Positions 21,923 through 31,434 of a stretch of 64,000 nucleotides of DNA are shown in pieces; the stretch's first letter is position 1; each line of letters opens with the position of its first letter. The DNA comes from Marinimicrobium hydrolyticum. Its GTDB lineage: Bacteria; Pseudomonadota; Gammaproteobacteria; Pseudomonadales; Cellvibrionaceae. The stretch spans positions 496,001 through 560,000 of the forward strand of contig NZ_JAVDDU010000003.1 in assembly GCF_030848505.1 (NCBI RefSeq), read 5' to 3'. A model generated the notes under the pieces. It ran no database searches. It was not told where the DNA came from and was given only the letters and a program-made list of their open reading frames with translations. Position numbers and translations under genes: made by a program.

Positions 21923-22543
21923 ATGAGTAAACCAAGCAATAAAGTGTCCCGCCGCCAGCAGATCCTGGAATCATTGGCGCGCATGCTGGAGGCAAGCCCC
22001 GGAGCACGTATTACTACCGCAGCCCTGGCTCGGGAAGTAGGCGTTTCCGAAGCGGCTCTGTACCGTCACTTCCCCAGTAAATCCAAGATGTTTGAAGGTC
22101 TAATCGAGTTTATCGAAGAGACCATCTTCACCCGGATCTCCCTGATCCTGGCCGAGGAACCGGCGGCATTGCGCCGGTGCGAAAAAATTCTGCTCTTGTT
22201 ATTGACCTTTACTGAGCGCAACCCAGGCATCACGCGATTGCTCACCGGCGACGCACTGACCGGGGAGACCGAGCGCCTGCGTAATCGGGTCGCTCAGTTG
22301 TTCGAACGGCTGGAAACACAATTGAAACAAATTTTGCGGGAAGCGGAGTTGCGTGAGGGCTTGCGCCCCAACCTGCCTCTGTCTGCCGCCGCGAATTTGT
22401 TGATGGCCTGCGCCGAAGGGCGAATCACCCAGTTTGTGCGCAGTGAGTTCCGGCGCTCGCCCACTGAGTATTGGGCGGATCAGTGGCCGGTAGTCATTGA
22501 AGGGTTAATGCGTGAGCAGCAGTTGCAACCGGTGACTGGATAG
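21923..22543 (+). CDS. slmA: Nucleoid occlusion factor SlmA (TetR family)
   Basis: 206 aa. N-terminal TetR HTH (about residues 9-60: [50 protein letters not shown]), identical in layout to SlmA, which blocks FtsZ assembly over unsegregated DNA. The C-terminal all-helical domain matches in length. ATG at 21923 was preferred over a TTG three codons upstream. In many gammaproteobacteria slmA lies between dut/coaBC and pyrE, consistent with this location. Confidence 0.93.
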   Translation: MSKPSNKVSRRQQILESLARMLEASPGARITTAALAREVGVSEAALYRHFPSKSKMFEGLIEFIEETIFTRISLILAEEPAALRRCEKILLLLLTFTERNPGITRLLTGDALTGETERLRNRVAQLFERLETQLKQILREAELREGLRPNLPLSAAANLLMACAEGRITQFVRSEFRRSPTEYWADQWPVVIEGLMREQQLQPVTG

Positions 22544-22546
22544 CCG

Positions 22547-23152
22547 CTAATTCCTCTGGCTTTGTAACTCTTTAAAGCGAGCAATATCCCGCTCAAAGCT
22601 CGCTTCGGTTTCCCGATACTCGACCTTGCGCTGTTCAATCTGATCCAGCAGCTCTTCTTCTTCGCGCGTCAAGGTGGCGAGATTTTCCAGAACGCTTTCG
22701 GAAACCTCTCTACCGCTGCGTTCCATACTGGCGGCGCGCATCTCCAACGTCCTCGTACGCGTGCGCACACCGCTCACATTGCCTTCTAATATATCAATAT
22801 TGCTCTGCAGTGTTGTTAACCGTCTGTTCTTCGCGGAACGAATATCGTCCACCGTACTGTAGCGACGGCGCAGCTCGGCGTCATACTGTTCCTGCTCTTC
22901 CGCAAGTCGCCTTTCCTCCGCCCGGCGTTCCCGCTCTTCTCTGCTGGGCGTCGGCTCCACGGTACGAACCACGGTGCCGCTAATGGTCACCACTTCGTAC
23001 CCTTTGGATACGTATTCAGGCGGAATGCGATCATTGATCACTGTGACACCGCGTTCGTTGGTGTAGCGGTAGTACACCTGATCGGAAGCCCAAGCTCCGT
23101 TAGCGGCTACCAGGGCCACGGAAAGCACCATGGCTAGGTGGAAATTATTCAT
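22547..23152 (-). CDS. DUF4124-type periplasmic protein with coiled coil
   Basis: 201 aa. Signal peptide (about 1-22, ending NGAWA), a short DUF4124-like beta domain (YYRYTNERGVTVINDRIPPEYVSKGYEVV, residues ~27-60; shown here as its two halves YYRYTNERGVTV and NDRIPPEYV), then a long Glu/Arg-rich coiled coil (about 70-200). Function unknown. It ends 3 bases from the convergent slmA stop and starts 24 bases from the pyrE stop on the same strand. Confidence 0.75.
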   Translation of the reverse strand: MNNFHLAMVLSVALVAANGAWASDQVYYRYTNERGVTVINDRIPPEYVSKGYEVVTISGTVVRTVEPTPSREERERRAEERRLAEEQEQYDAELRRRYSTVDDIRSAKNRRLTTLQSNIDILEGNVSGVRTRTRTLEMRAASMERSGREVSESVLENLATLTREEEELLDQIEQRKVEYRETEASFERDIARFKELQSQRN

Positions 23153-23175
23153 TGGCCTATTCTCTAATTATTCGT

Positions 23176-23823
23176 CTATTCGTCAACGCCGTAAGTGGAC
23201 CGGTAGGTGCCTATGGATTCCACCAAAGACTCCTGGCCGCCCTGTTGAATCAGATAGTCGACAATATGGTCAAGCTTGATAATGCTGATCACCGGAATAC
23301 CGTACGTTTGTTCGACCTCCCGGATGGCGGAAATTTCCCCTTGTCCGCGCTCCTGCCGGTTCAGGCCGATCAACACCGCCGCCGGTTGCGCACCAGCCTC
23401 GGCAATCACCCCCATCACCTCTCGTACCGCCGTACCCGCAGTGATCACGTCATCCACAATCACCACCCGGCCACGTAAAGGCGCACCGACCAGGGAGCCA
23501 CCTTCGCCGTGATCCTTGGCCTCCTTTCGATTGTAGCAGTAGGGTAAATCTCTGCCATGTCGGTCGGCGAGAGCGATGGCGGTACTGGCGGCCAGAGGGA
23601 TGCCTTTATAGGCGGGGCCGAAGATCATGTCGGCCTCCACGCCGGAGGACGCCAAGGCCTGGGCGTAGCAGCGACCCAGTTCCGCCAGTGCCCGGCCGGT
23701 CTGGAAACGGCCGGCATTGAAAAAGTAGGGACTGGTGCGCCCCGACTTCAAAATAAACTCACCAAACCCAAGCGCCTGGTGCTCTAGTGCCAATTCAATA
23801 AACTGGCGCTGGTATGTTTCCAT
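23176..23823 (-). CDS. pyrE: Orotate phosphoribosyltransferase
   Basis: 215 aa, full length. Transfers phosphoribose from PRPP to orotate, giving OMP in pyrimidine synthesis. The PRPP loop [13 protein letters not shown] (about residues 120-132) and the [14 protein letters not shown]-terminal motif are intact. Transcribed leftwards and divergently from crc, a core arrangement in pseudomonads and relatives. Confidence 0.97.
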   Translation of the reverse strand: METYQRQFIELALEHQALGFGEFILKSGRTSPYFFNAGRFQTGRALAELGRCYAQALASSGVEADMIFGPAYKGIPLAASTAIALADRHGRDLPYCYNRKEAKDHGEGGSLVGAPLRGRVVIVDDVITAGTAVREVMGVIAEAGAQPAAVLIGLNRQERGQGEISAIREVEQTYGIPVISIIKLDHIVDYLIQQGGQESLVESIGTYRSTYGVDE

Positions 23824-23985
23824 GCAAACTTCCCGTGAATGAGCTAGATTAAGACATTAGTCCAGCTAAGACGTTTTTCTACTGTCTGGCGTCCAATAAG
23901 ACCGTATGAACCTGAATTTACCCGCGAGTTAACACAAAACTCGCAGGCTCGGGTATCATACACAGTCCATAATAAAGGGGCTAAC

Positions 23986-24756
23986 ATGAGAGTTATCAGT
24001 CTTAGCGTCGACGGCGTTTTTCAAGCAGCACAGCGTGGCCTGTTCGATTGGCTGGATAGCCAGGATGCCGACGTTATCTGCTTGCAGGACCTTCGCGCCC
24101 TGGAACCCGAATTGGATAACCCAGTGTTTCACCTGGACGGCTATTTTGCCTACTTTTTCGATTCAGGGACAGAACACTACAACGGCGTCGCCATTTATAC
24201 CCGCAAACAACCCAAGGCGTTGATTTACGGCCTTGGCTTTGCTTCCGGCGTGGATATGGAAGGCCGCTACCTGCAGGTGGACTATGAGCAGTTGAGCATT
24301 GGCTCCCTGCTGGCTCCGGGCGCCACCTCGGCCGCCGAATCTCAGGAAGTCAAAATCAAATTTTTTGACGATATGCAGGCCCACCTGGAAAAAATTACCC
24401 GTAAACGACGGGAATTCATCTTTTGTGGCAACTGGGCCATGGCGCACACACCGCGCGATGTCACTAACAGCGACGCCAATGAGCACGAATCTGGATTTTT
24501 ACCCCACGAGCGCCAGTGGTTAAGCCAGGTTTATAATCAGATTGGTTACGTGGATGCCTTCCGCAAAGCCAACAAAGATGCCGATGAGTACAGTTGGTGG
24601 CCAAGTGGCACGATCAATGAAGGCGATGGCTGGCGCACGGACTTTCAAGTGGTATCCAGCCCCATTGGTCATCGGGTGGAGCATGCCGCCATTTACAAAA
24701 TTCAGCAGTTTTCCAGCCACCTGCCGGTCATCATCGATTACGATCTGGAGCTGTGA
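23986..24756 (+). CDS. crc: Catabolite repression control protein Crc
   Basis: 256 aa, exonuclease III/AP endonuclease fold. Homologous to Pseudomonas Crc, which acts with Hfq as a translational repressor at A-rich sites rather than as a nuclease. Signatures: DADVICLQD near residue 32, HLDGYFAYF, SWWPSG and FSSHLPVIIDYDLEL at the C-terminus. Catalytic positions of true exonucleases are altered: LQD for the metal-binding LQE, and CGNWAMAH where active enzymes have GD.N. AAGGGG lies 5 bases before the ATG. Confidence 0.9.
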   Translation: MRVISLSVDGVFQAAQRGLFDWLDSQDADVICLQDLRALEPELDNPVFHLDGYFAYFFDSGTEHYNGVAIYTRKQPKALIYGLGFASGVDMEGRYLQVDYEQLSIGSLLAPGATSAAESQEVKIKFFDDMQAHLEKITRKRREFIFCGNWAMAHTPRDVTNSDANEHESGFLPHERQWLSQVYNQIGYVDAFRKANKDADEYSWWPSGTINEGDGWRTDFQVVSSPIGHRVEHAAIYKIQQFSSHLPVIIDYDLEL

Positions 24757-24788
24757 CGGGGGCGTGAGTTAGCTCGCCGCCGTCACAG
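24751..24788. terminator. Hairpin between convergent crc and rph
   Basis: CTGTGACGG (24751-24759) pairs with CCGTCACAG (24780-24788), with further internal pairing. It covers the crc stop and precedes the rph stop, so it can act on both strands. No T-run, so strength is uncertain. Confidence 0.5.
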
Positions 24789-24801
24789 TGTTGTCCCTCC
24801 G

Positions 24802-25521
24802 TTAACCCGCCAACGCCGCTTGCTGCAGTTGATTCAATTCCGCAATGCCTTTTTTGGCCAGCGCCATCATGGCCGCAAATTCCGTTTCCGTGAACGGCTC
24901 CACCTCGGCAGTGCCCTGAATCTCGATGATGCCGCCGTCATCACCCATGACCACATTCATGTCGGTATGGGCTTGGGAGTCTTCCGGATAATCCAGGTCT
25001 AACACCGGCTGCCCCTGATAGATACCCACAGACACAGAAGCAATCGCCCGCTTCAGAGGGCTTGCCGTAATGCGACCATTGTCCTGTAAAAACCGTACGG
25101 CGTCGGCCAACGCCACCCATGCGCCGGTAATGGATGCCGTGCGCGTGCCACCATCGGCCTGAATTACGTCGCAATCCACGTGTACGGTATTCTCACCCAG
25201 CGCACTCAAGTCCACCGCGGCGCGCAGCGAGCGGCCAATCAAACGCTGAATCTCCACAGTTCGGCCACCTTGCTTACCCCGCGCGGCTTCTCGGTTCATA
25301 CGTGAACCCGTGGACCGAGGCAGCATGCCGTACTCGGCGGTCAACCAGCCTTGTCCCTGACCGCGCAGAAATCCCGGCACACCCTCCACCACACTGGCCG
25401 TGCAAATCACTTTGGTATCCCCAAACTCAACCAGCACCGAACCTTCGGCGTGCTTAGTGTAAGCGCGGGTTAAGCGCACATCTCTCAGTTGATCGGGTTG
25501 GCGTCCACTGGGGCGTTGCAT
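24802..25521 (-). CDS. rph: Ribonuclease PH
   Basis: 239 aa. Phosphorolytic 3'-5' exoribonuclease that trims tRNA precursors. Conserved [38 protein letters not shown] and [18 protein letters not shown]. The start is the ATG at 25521 ([11 protein letters not shown]), which aligns with known enzymes and has AGGA 9 bases upstream; the in-frame ATG three codons earlier is less likely. Divergent from yicC. Confidence 0.97.
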   Translation of the reverse strand: MQRPSGRQPDQLRDVRLTRAYTKHAEGSVLVEFGDTKVICTASVVEGVPGFLRGQGQGWLTAEYGMLPRSTGSRMNREAARGKQGGRTVEIQRLIGRSLRAAVDLSALGENTVHVDCDVIQADGGTRTASITGAWVALADAVRFLQDNGRITASPLKRAIASVSVGIYQGQPVLDLDYPEDSQAHTDMNVVMGDDGGIIEIQGTAEVEPFTETEFAAMMALAKKGIAELNQLQQAALAG

Positions 25522-25665
25522 AGGTGTCATCCTGTTAGCTGGAAAGCGAGTGAAAGGGTTGTGTTAATATCTGTAAAGCCCTGTTAAGGGGCACGGTTAG
25601 AGGAAGCGAACTTTACCAGCTCTCGAACTCAATCGTAACCGCTTACGGAGAAAGAGGACCACTCC

Positions 25666-26532
25666 ATGCCACGCAGTATGACCGGCTTCGCCCGCCGCGA
25701 ACAAAAGTACCCCTGGGGCACTGTTATTTGGGAGATCCGGAGCGTTAACCATCGCTATTTGGAGCCCAGCTTTCGCCTGCCCGAGGCTATGCGCGAAATC
25801 GAGCCCAAACTGCGTGAGTTGGTCCGTCGGACCTTGCAGCGCGGCAAGCTGGAGGCCAGCCTGCACTTGCAACTGGAAGAAGCGGGTGAACACAAGCTTG
25901 GACTGAATATGGAGCGGGTCCGCCAGTTGGCCATCGCCAGCCGCCGGATCAGCGCCGAACTCGATCAGGCCGCACCTGTTAATCCACTCGAACTGCTCAA
26001 CTTCCCCGGCGTGGCGCAGCAACCAGAACTGGACCGCGACGCCATGCAACAAGCGGTGCTGGAGCTGTTCGAGTCCGCCCTGGAGCAACTGGTAGAGCAC
26101 CGAACACGGGAAGGGGCTGAACTGGAACAGTTTATCGTGCAGCGCCTGGACGCCATCAGCAAACAGGTGGTGCAACTGCGTCAACGCCTACCCGACATAC
26201 TCAAAGCCCAACGGGAAAAATTGCAGAATAAAATTGCCGCCCTGCAGGTGGAGCTGGACCCGGATCGCCTGGAACAGGAAATCGCACTATTGGCTCAAAA
26301 AGCCGACGTGGACGAGGAACTGGACCGCTTGGACACCCACGTGCTGGAAGTAAAACGCAGCCTAAAAAATACCAGCTCCCTGGGCCGACGCTTGGATTTT
26401 TTGATGCAGGAGCTCAACCGCGAAGCCAATACCCTTTCGTCCAAAGCCGTGGTAGCTGAAACTACACAGGCCGCCGTGGAGCTAAAAGTCTTCATTGAGC
26501 AGATGCGGGAACAGATTCAGAATATTGAGTGA
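25666..26532 (+). CDS. yicC: YicC family endoribonuclease
   Basis: 288 aa. YicC_N region at the start (MPRSMTGFARRE, SVNHRYLEPSFRLPEAMREIEPKLRE as two consecutive blocks) and DUF1732 C-terminus (KRSLKNTSSLGRRLDFLMQE, ..REANTLSSKA). The family includes an endoribonuclease acting on small RNAs in E. coli. AGAGGA precedes the ATG. In related genomes gmk follows directly; here 32 kb intervene. Confidence 0.93.
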   Translation: MPRSMTGFARREQKYPWGTVIWEIRSVNHRYLEPSFRLPEAMREIEPKLRELVRRTLQRGKLEASLHLQLEEAGEHKLGLNMERVRQLAIASRRISAELDQAAPVNPLELLNFPGVAQQPELDRDAMQQAVLELFESALEQLVEHRTREGAELEQFIVQRLDAISKQVVQLRQRLPDILKAQREKLQNKIAALQVELDPDRLEQEIALLAQKADVDEELDRLDTHVLEVKRSLKNTSSLGRRLDFLMQELNREANTLSSKAVVAETTQAAVELKVFIEQMREQIQNIE

Positions 26533-26589
26533 GGCCCAGGCATAATTCGTTCGATGATGGAATTGATTTGTTGGAAGAAAGCTTAGGGT

Positions 26590-26610
26590 GTGCTCTTACG
26601 AAAAGAGCAC
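26590..26610 (+). terminator. Hairpin downstream of yicC
   Basis: Perfect stem GTGCTCTT / AAGAGCAC with a 5-base loop between the convergent yicC and cardiolipin synthase-like genes. There is no clear T-run. Confidence 0.4.
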
Positions 26611-26647
26611 TGACAGACATCGCTCCTAATATCCGTTAGCAGCTGGC

Positions 26648-27913
26648 TTATAGCTGCGCTTGCAACTGATACGCTAGCCAGTCTTTGGCGCCGGCGTACC
26701 AGGATCGTTTCAGCCACTGCTCCAGAGTGATTTCACGGCTGTGCTGCAAATCCTCGGCAAAAGCCTCGCGCAGATCGTTGGCCACCGTCACGTCGAGTAT
26801 GCCTACGCCCACCTCCTCGTTAAGCGCCAGCGAGCGTTCATCGAAATTCGCTGAACCTATGTGGCTCCACTGCCCGTCAATCACAATGACCTTTTGGTGT
26901 AAAAGTGTCGGCTGGTATTCGTACAGGCGCACACCGGCGCGCAGCAGGTCGGCATACAAGCGGCAGCCAGCGCGGCGTACCACCGGGCTGTCGGTGTGCT
27001 CTCCGGGCACCATTAACGTTATGCTAACGCCGCGCTCAACCACTTCGGCGAGCAAGCCGATAAATTCCCGATCGGGGACGAAGTAGGGGTTTTGGATAAT
27101 CACCTCTTTTTTCGCGCTGGCGATGGCGGCCGTGTAAAACAGCGCTACAGCCGACACCGCGTCACCTGACGCGCTGCTCACCACATGAGCCGACACCTCG
27201 CCGCAAGCTTCTAGGTTCGGAAAGAAGTCGTCTCCCAAGGGGGCATGGTTGGTTTCCTCAATCCAGTTTTCCACAAACACTGACTGCATGGCATGCGCCA
27301 CAGGCCCCTCCAAGCGCACCCCTACATCGCGAAACTGTTGGGGGTTTTCAGCATTGCCCAGCCAACGGTCAGCAATACCGTGGCCGAAGGTGTAGCCGAT
27401 TCGTCCGTCCACGATCAGCAGCTTGCGGTGAGTGCGGTGGTTCATTCGGCGTATGTTCCACCAGCGGGGTTTGCAAAACTCCTCTAACCACACACCGGCG
27501 TCGCGCAGGCGTTTAATTTGCTCCGGGCTAGCTTTCTGTCCACCCATGGCGTCAATCAGTACTCGAACCTCAACGCCACTGCGGCATTTATCGGTGAGCA
27601 CATCCACCAGCCGGCGTTCAATATCACTCGCTTCCCAGACAAAGGTTTCCAAATGGATACTGTGCTGCGCCGTTTTGAGATCTTCTTCAATGGCGTCAAA
27701 CAAACGGCCATTATGATAAACCTTGACCCGATTTCCCTCATGCACACTCGCCCAGCTCACGCCCGCTAGAGTCGCCAAGCCCTGCTCAATGGGTGGCAGG
27801 GTGTCGTAATCCAGAGTCACCCGCGAGGTGCGCCGCCGGCGGGTCAGCAAAAATGCCGCAGAGGCGGCGATAAAGCCGATTAAGGCGGCAATGGTGACAG
27901 CAATTAAACTCAT
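26648..27913 (-). CDS. Cardiolipin synthase-like phospholipase D family protein
   Basis: 421 aa. One N-terminal membrane helix (about 3-24) followed by two PLD domains, each with an HKD motif: HRKLLIVDG (about residue 185) and HQKVIVIDGQWSHIGSANFD (about residue 360). Likely condenses phosphatidyl donors at the inner membrane; ClsB-like by length and a single helix. ATG at 27913 was chosen because the longer frame upstream has no membrane-protein logic and no ribosome-binding site. Exact phospholipid specificity is not determinable. Confidence 0.88.
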   Translation of the reverse strand: MSLIAVTIAALIGFIAASAAFLLTRRRRTSRVTLDYDTLPPIEQGLATLAGVSWASVHEGNRVKVYHNGRLFDAIEEDLKTAQHSIHLETFVWEASDIERRLVDVLTDKCRSGVEVRVLIDAMGGQKASPEQIKRLRDAGVWLEEFCKPRWWNIRRMNHRTHRKLLIVDGRIGYTFGHGIADRWLGNAENPQQFRDVGVRLEGPVAHAMQSVFVENWIEETNHAPLGDDFFPNLEACGEVSAHVVSSASGDAVSAVALFYTAAIASAKKEVIIQNPYFVPDREFIGLLAEVVERGVSITLMVPGEHTDSPVVRRAGCRLYADLLRAGVRLYEYQPTLLHQKVIVIDGQWSHIGSANFDERSLALNEEVGVGILDVTVANDLREAFAEDLQHSREITLEQWLKRSWYAGAKDWLAYQLQAQL

Positions 27914-28066
27914 GAGCGCAACCAGATGACAAAAGGACACTGCCTCCAAGCATAACAGAGCGGGGGGAAGGAGTTCTTGAATCTCAGGGGTGAAAAAAAT
28001 CGCTCTTAGAAGGTCGCACGAGATTCTGAGAGGCAAAGCAAAAAACGTTGTTGGCAGGTAATGCTT

Positions 28067-28495
28067 TTAACCGATTTTCACTTCGAGTATGCGCACATCA
28101 AAAATCAGTACAGCGTTGGGGCCGATTTTGTTGCCGACGCCTCGTTTACCCCAGGCCAGCTCGGGTGGCACCACAAACTCATAGCGCCCGCCTTCGCGGC
28201 CCAACTGTAAACCTTCCTGAATACCGGGAATCGCCTCTTGCATGGAGAATTCATCCGGCTCACCCTCCTTGTAGGTATCCGCAATCACCTTGCCGTTCAC
28301 GGAGAGGATGCGTTGGTTTACCACCACTCGGTCGGTGAGCGCCGGGGCTATGCCTTCGCCCTCCTCCAGCACGCGATACAAGAGCCCGGTTGTGGTTTCC
28401 ACCACGCCGGGCTTCTGGCGGTACTTGCTCAGGTAATCTTGACTGGCTTTACGGTTTTGGCCGGACGAGCCTTTATTCAGTGTCTTTTTACTCAT
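28067..28495 (-). CDS. FKBP-type peptidyl-prolyl isomerase
   Basis: 142 aa. A basic N-terminal extension (about 1-35) precedes an FKBP domain: GLLYRVLEEGEG, DRVVVNQRILSVNGKVI, IPGIQEGLQL, GGRYEFVVPPELAWGKRGVG and VLIFDVRILEV. Catalyses proline cis-trans isomerisation. There is no signal peptide, so it is probably cytoplasmic. Some FKBP active-site aromatic positions differ (VNQRI for VHY.G), so activity may be reduced. Confidence 0.9.
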   Translation of the reverse strand: MSKKTLNKGSSGQNRKASQDYLSKYRQKPGVVETTTGLLYRVLEEGEGIAPALTDRVVVNQRILSVNGKVIADTYKEGEPDEFSMQEAIPGIQEGLQLGREGGRYEFVVPPELAWGKRGVGNKIGPNAVLIFDVRILEVKIG

Positions 28496-28672
28496 GTGCA
28501 GCGATAAACGTCATCTTTGGGTCGAATTGCGCCATTATGCCCGAAATTGGCGTCATTGTTGGTAGAACTTCGCAGAATGCCAGTTTCTGCGACTCCGGGC
28601 CAAACTGGCAAGCACAAGCCTCTGGGGCTATGCTGAGTGCTAATAATCACGCCACGTAATGAAGATCTCACC

Positions 28673-31423
28673 ATGATTCGATTCCTGTCTTTAGTTCTGC
28701 CGTTCACGTTTTTAATGACCGCTTGCAGCAATGGCGGCTCTTCGTCTACACCGACGCCGGAAGAGCCTGACGAACCCACTCCTGATGTGCCAGGCATTGG
28801 TAGTGAAAGTCGCAGTCAAATGGCGCCGTTTGTGCTGCCGTACGATGACGCCAGCGGCGGTATCACCAATATGGGCGAGCGGCTCAACCACAAGCCAGCG
28901 GGTCAGTACGACTCATTGATCGTCAATAGCGAGGGGCAGTTCAGTTTCGAAGGTGCCGACGAACGAGTACGTTTTTGGGGCGTTAACATTACTTCCCGCT
29001 CCTCCTTTCCCACTCACGAGGACGCCGAAGCCGTGGCCGGCCGTCTGGCTAAATTCGGGGTCAACTTGGTGCGCTTTCACCATATGGATCACAACTGGGG
29101 TGGCTTGGGGTTAATTGATTACAGTCAGGGTGACTCCCAACATCTGCATCCGCTAGCGCTGGATCGCTTGGATTACTTTATCGCCCAACTTAAAGCGCAG
29201 GGCATTTACACCAATATTAATTTGATCAACGCACGGGAATTTATGGCCAGTGATGGCATTCCCGAATCCGTGAGTGAGACCGAGTGGAACTCGTTGGATT
29301 GGAAAGAGCGGCAAATATTCGGGGTGTTTATGCCCGAGATACGCGCACTGGAAAAAGCGTACGCCCAAGAGTTGTTGAGCCGACACAATCAATACACTGG
29401 CCTCACCTATGCCGAGGACCCGGCCATTGCCTTTGTAGAGATCAATAACGAAAACAGCCTATTCCAAATGTATTTCGATGGCAGCATGGACCGCTGGCCA
29501 GAATCGATCCGTAGCTTTTTACAGGCGGACTGGAACCAGTGGCTTAACGAGCGTTACGAAGACACCGAAGCCATGACCACAGCTTGGGGCGCGCAAGATG
29601 AACCTTTAGGCGAGGAGATGTTAACCGCACTTGAAGACAGCCAATTTTCTGGGGGTACCAGCGGCTGGACTTTGGAAACCCATAGCGGCGCACAAGCTAG
29701 CGCAACGGTGGGAGATTATGGCCGGGAAGGTGTACAGGTCGACATAACCCAAGCGGGCAGCGCCAACTGGCACGTACAGTTTGTTCATCCGGGTTTAGAG
29801 ATTATTGACGATCAGCTCTATACGCTGAGTTTCTGGATGCGCTCCTCTGACTTCAACAATGTCTCACTCACTTTGCAGCAGCACTACGGTAGCTACGAGA
29901 TACTCGAAAGCTACAACCTGAATCCGAACGGTGAGTGGCAAGAGTTTGAATTTACTTTTTTCGGGCCGGCTGACGACGACAATTTGCGCTTCAACTTCGG
30001 CGGCATTGGTAACCGAACAGGCCAACTGTATCTGTCCGACTTAAGTTTGCGCTCCGGCGGCTCCATTGGGCAGCTGCCAGAAGACCAGAGCCTGGAGGAG
30101 GGCACTGTTGCCCTCAACCTAAATACCGGGGGTTATACCCGCGAGCGCAACCGCGACTGGATGCGTTTCCTGCGCGCCGCTGAAATCGATTATTGGTCGG
30201 ACATGCACAACTACGTGAAGCACGACTTGCAGTTCAACGGCCTGGTCACCGGTACGCAACTGATGAACAGCCCGCCCAGCACGCAAAACGAATACCCGTT
30301 TATAGACGCTCATGCCTATTGGCAACATCCGAACTTCCCCGGCCAGCCATGGGATCCGGTCAATTGGACCGTGGGTAACGAATCGATGGTCAACACGCTG
30401 AACAATACAGTCCACCAGCTGTCCGGGCAGCGGGTCGCGGACAAACCCTTTACCGTCTCCGAGTACCAACACGCCTCACCCAATACATACTCCAGTGAAG
30501 GGCCTCTTTTGATTGCCGCCTACGGGGCCTTGCAGGATTGGGACGGCATAGTGTTATTTGCCTACGATGCGCGTTACAGCCACGGCAATGACCTGGACGG
30601 TAACTGGGGCACTGGCTATTTCAATAACTTTTTTGATATGAATGCTCACCCGAGCAAGATGGCCAACACAGCGCTGGCTGCCAATCTTTTCCGTCGAGGG
30701 GATGTGGCCGCTGCGGAACAACAGGTGCTGCTGAACTTTAATGCCGACCGGGAATTGGACATTCTCGCCTCCCGCGGCAGCGCCTGGAATGTGGCCAACG
30801 CGTCGCACCTGGATCCATCACCCAGCCTCGCACACACCCACCGCTTGGCATTGGATACCAGCGACATCCCCCAAGGCGTGAACGAACCGCCGCCCATGGA
30901 CAACGGGCAACCGGTTGTTTCCGACACGGAGCAGCTAACCTGGGACCTAAGCCGATCAAGCAAAGGCGTGGTATTGGTTGACACAGACACCAGCAAAGCG
31001 GTGATCGGTTTTATCGATAATCGAACCTTCACCTTGGGTAACATCGGTATCGCTGTGGGCGACACCGAACAGGATTGGGCCACGGTTGCATTAACCGCGC
31101 AAACCGGACGGTTTAATGAGCCCGAATCGGCGACCAGTATTTTGCTGGTCACCACCGGTTACACCGACAACACCAATATGCAGTGGACCAGCAGCGGCAA
31201 TTCCGTGGGTTCTAACTGGGGCACCAGCCCAAGCCGTGTAGAGGTTATCCCAATGACTGTCAATCTGCCCTACGCCGCTGCGCGCGTTTCGGCCTGGGCT
31301 CTCGACGCAACCGGCCAGCGCGATCAAGCACTGGAGGTACACGCCTCGGATACTGGCAGCCGCTTGGAGTTGGATGGCACTACCGGCACCCTGTGGTACG
31401 AAATTCAAGTCACCGAGGAATAA
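28673..31423 (+). CDS. Lipoprotein, clan GH-A-like glycoside hydrolase with embedded carbohydrate-binding domain
   Basis: 916 aa. The lipobox LMTAC marks it as a lipoprotein, followed by a Thr/Pro/Glu-rich linker. A (beta/alpha)8-type hydrolase follows: FWGVNITSRSSFPTHEDAE, RLAKFGVNLVRFHHMDHNW, and the likely acid/base Glu in AFVEINNENSLF. A beta-sandwich insertion (about 330-475, with ...NWHVQFVHPGLEI..) resembles CBM4/9-type domains. The likely nucleophile Glu is in FTVSEYQHASPN. A C-terminal beta region follows. Substrate unknown. The downstream beta-helix lipoprotein starts 11 bases after the stop, implying an operon for polysaccharide breakdown. Confidence 0.75.
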   Translation: MIRFLSLVLPFTFLMTACSNGGSSSTPTPEEPDEPTPDVPGIGSESRSQMAPFVLPYDDASGGITNMGERLNHKPAGQYDSLIVNSEGQFSFEGADERVRFWGVNITSRSSFPTHEDAEAVAGRLAKFGVNLVRFHHMDHNWGGLGLIDYSQGDSQHLHPLALDRLDYFIAQLKAQGIYTNINLINAREFMASDGIPESVSETEWNSLDWKERQIFGVFMPEIRALEKAYAQELLSRHNQYTGLTYAEDPAIAFVEINNENSLFQMYFDGSMDRWPESIRSFLQADWNQWLNERYEDTEAMTTAWGAQDEPLGEEMLTALEDSQFSGGTSGWTLETHSGAQASATVGDYGREGVQVDITQAGSANWHVQFVHPGLEIIDDQLYTLSFWMRSSDFNNVSLTLQQHYGSYEILESYNLNPNGEWQEFEFTFFGPADDDNLRFNFGGIGNRTGQLYLSDLSLRSGGSIGQLPEDQSLEEGTVALNLNTGGYTRERNRDWMRFLRAAEIDYWSDMHNYVKHDLQFNGLVTGTQLMNSPPSTQNEYPFIDAHAYWQHPNFPGQPWDPVNWTVGNESMVNTLNNTVHQLSGQRVADKPFTVSEYQHASPNTYSSEGPLLIAAYGALQDWDGIVLFAYDARYSHGNDLDGNWGTGYFNNFFDMNAHPSKMANTALAANLFRRGDVAAAEQQVLLNFNADRELDILASRGSAWNVANASHLDPSPSLAHTHRLALDTSDIPQGVNEPPPMDNGQPVVSDTEQLTWDLSRSSKGVVLVDTDTSKAVIGFIDNRTFTLGNIGIAVGDTEQDWATVALTAQTGRFNEPESATSILLVTTGYTDNTNMQWTSSGNSVGSNWGTSPSRVEVIPMTVNLPYAAARVSAWALDATGQRDQALEVHASDTGSRLELDGTTGTLWYEIQVTEE

Positions 31424-31434
31424 AAGAGGCACCT

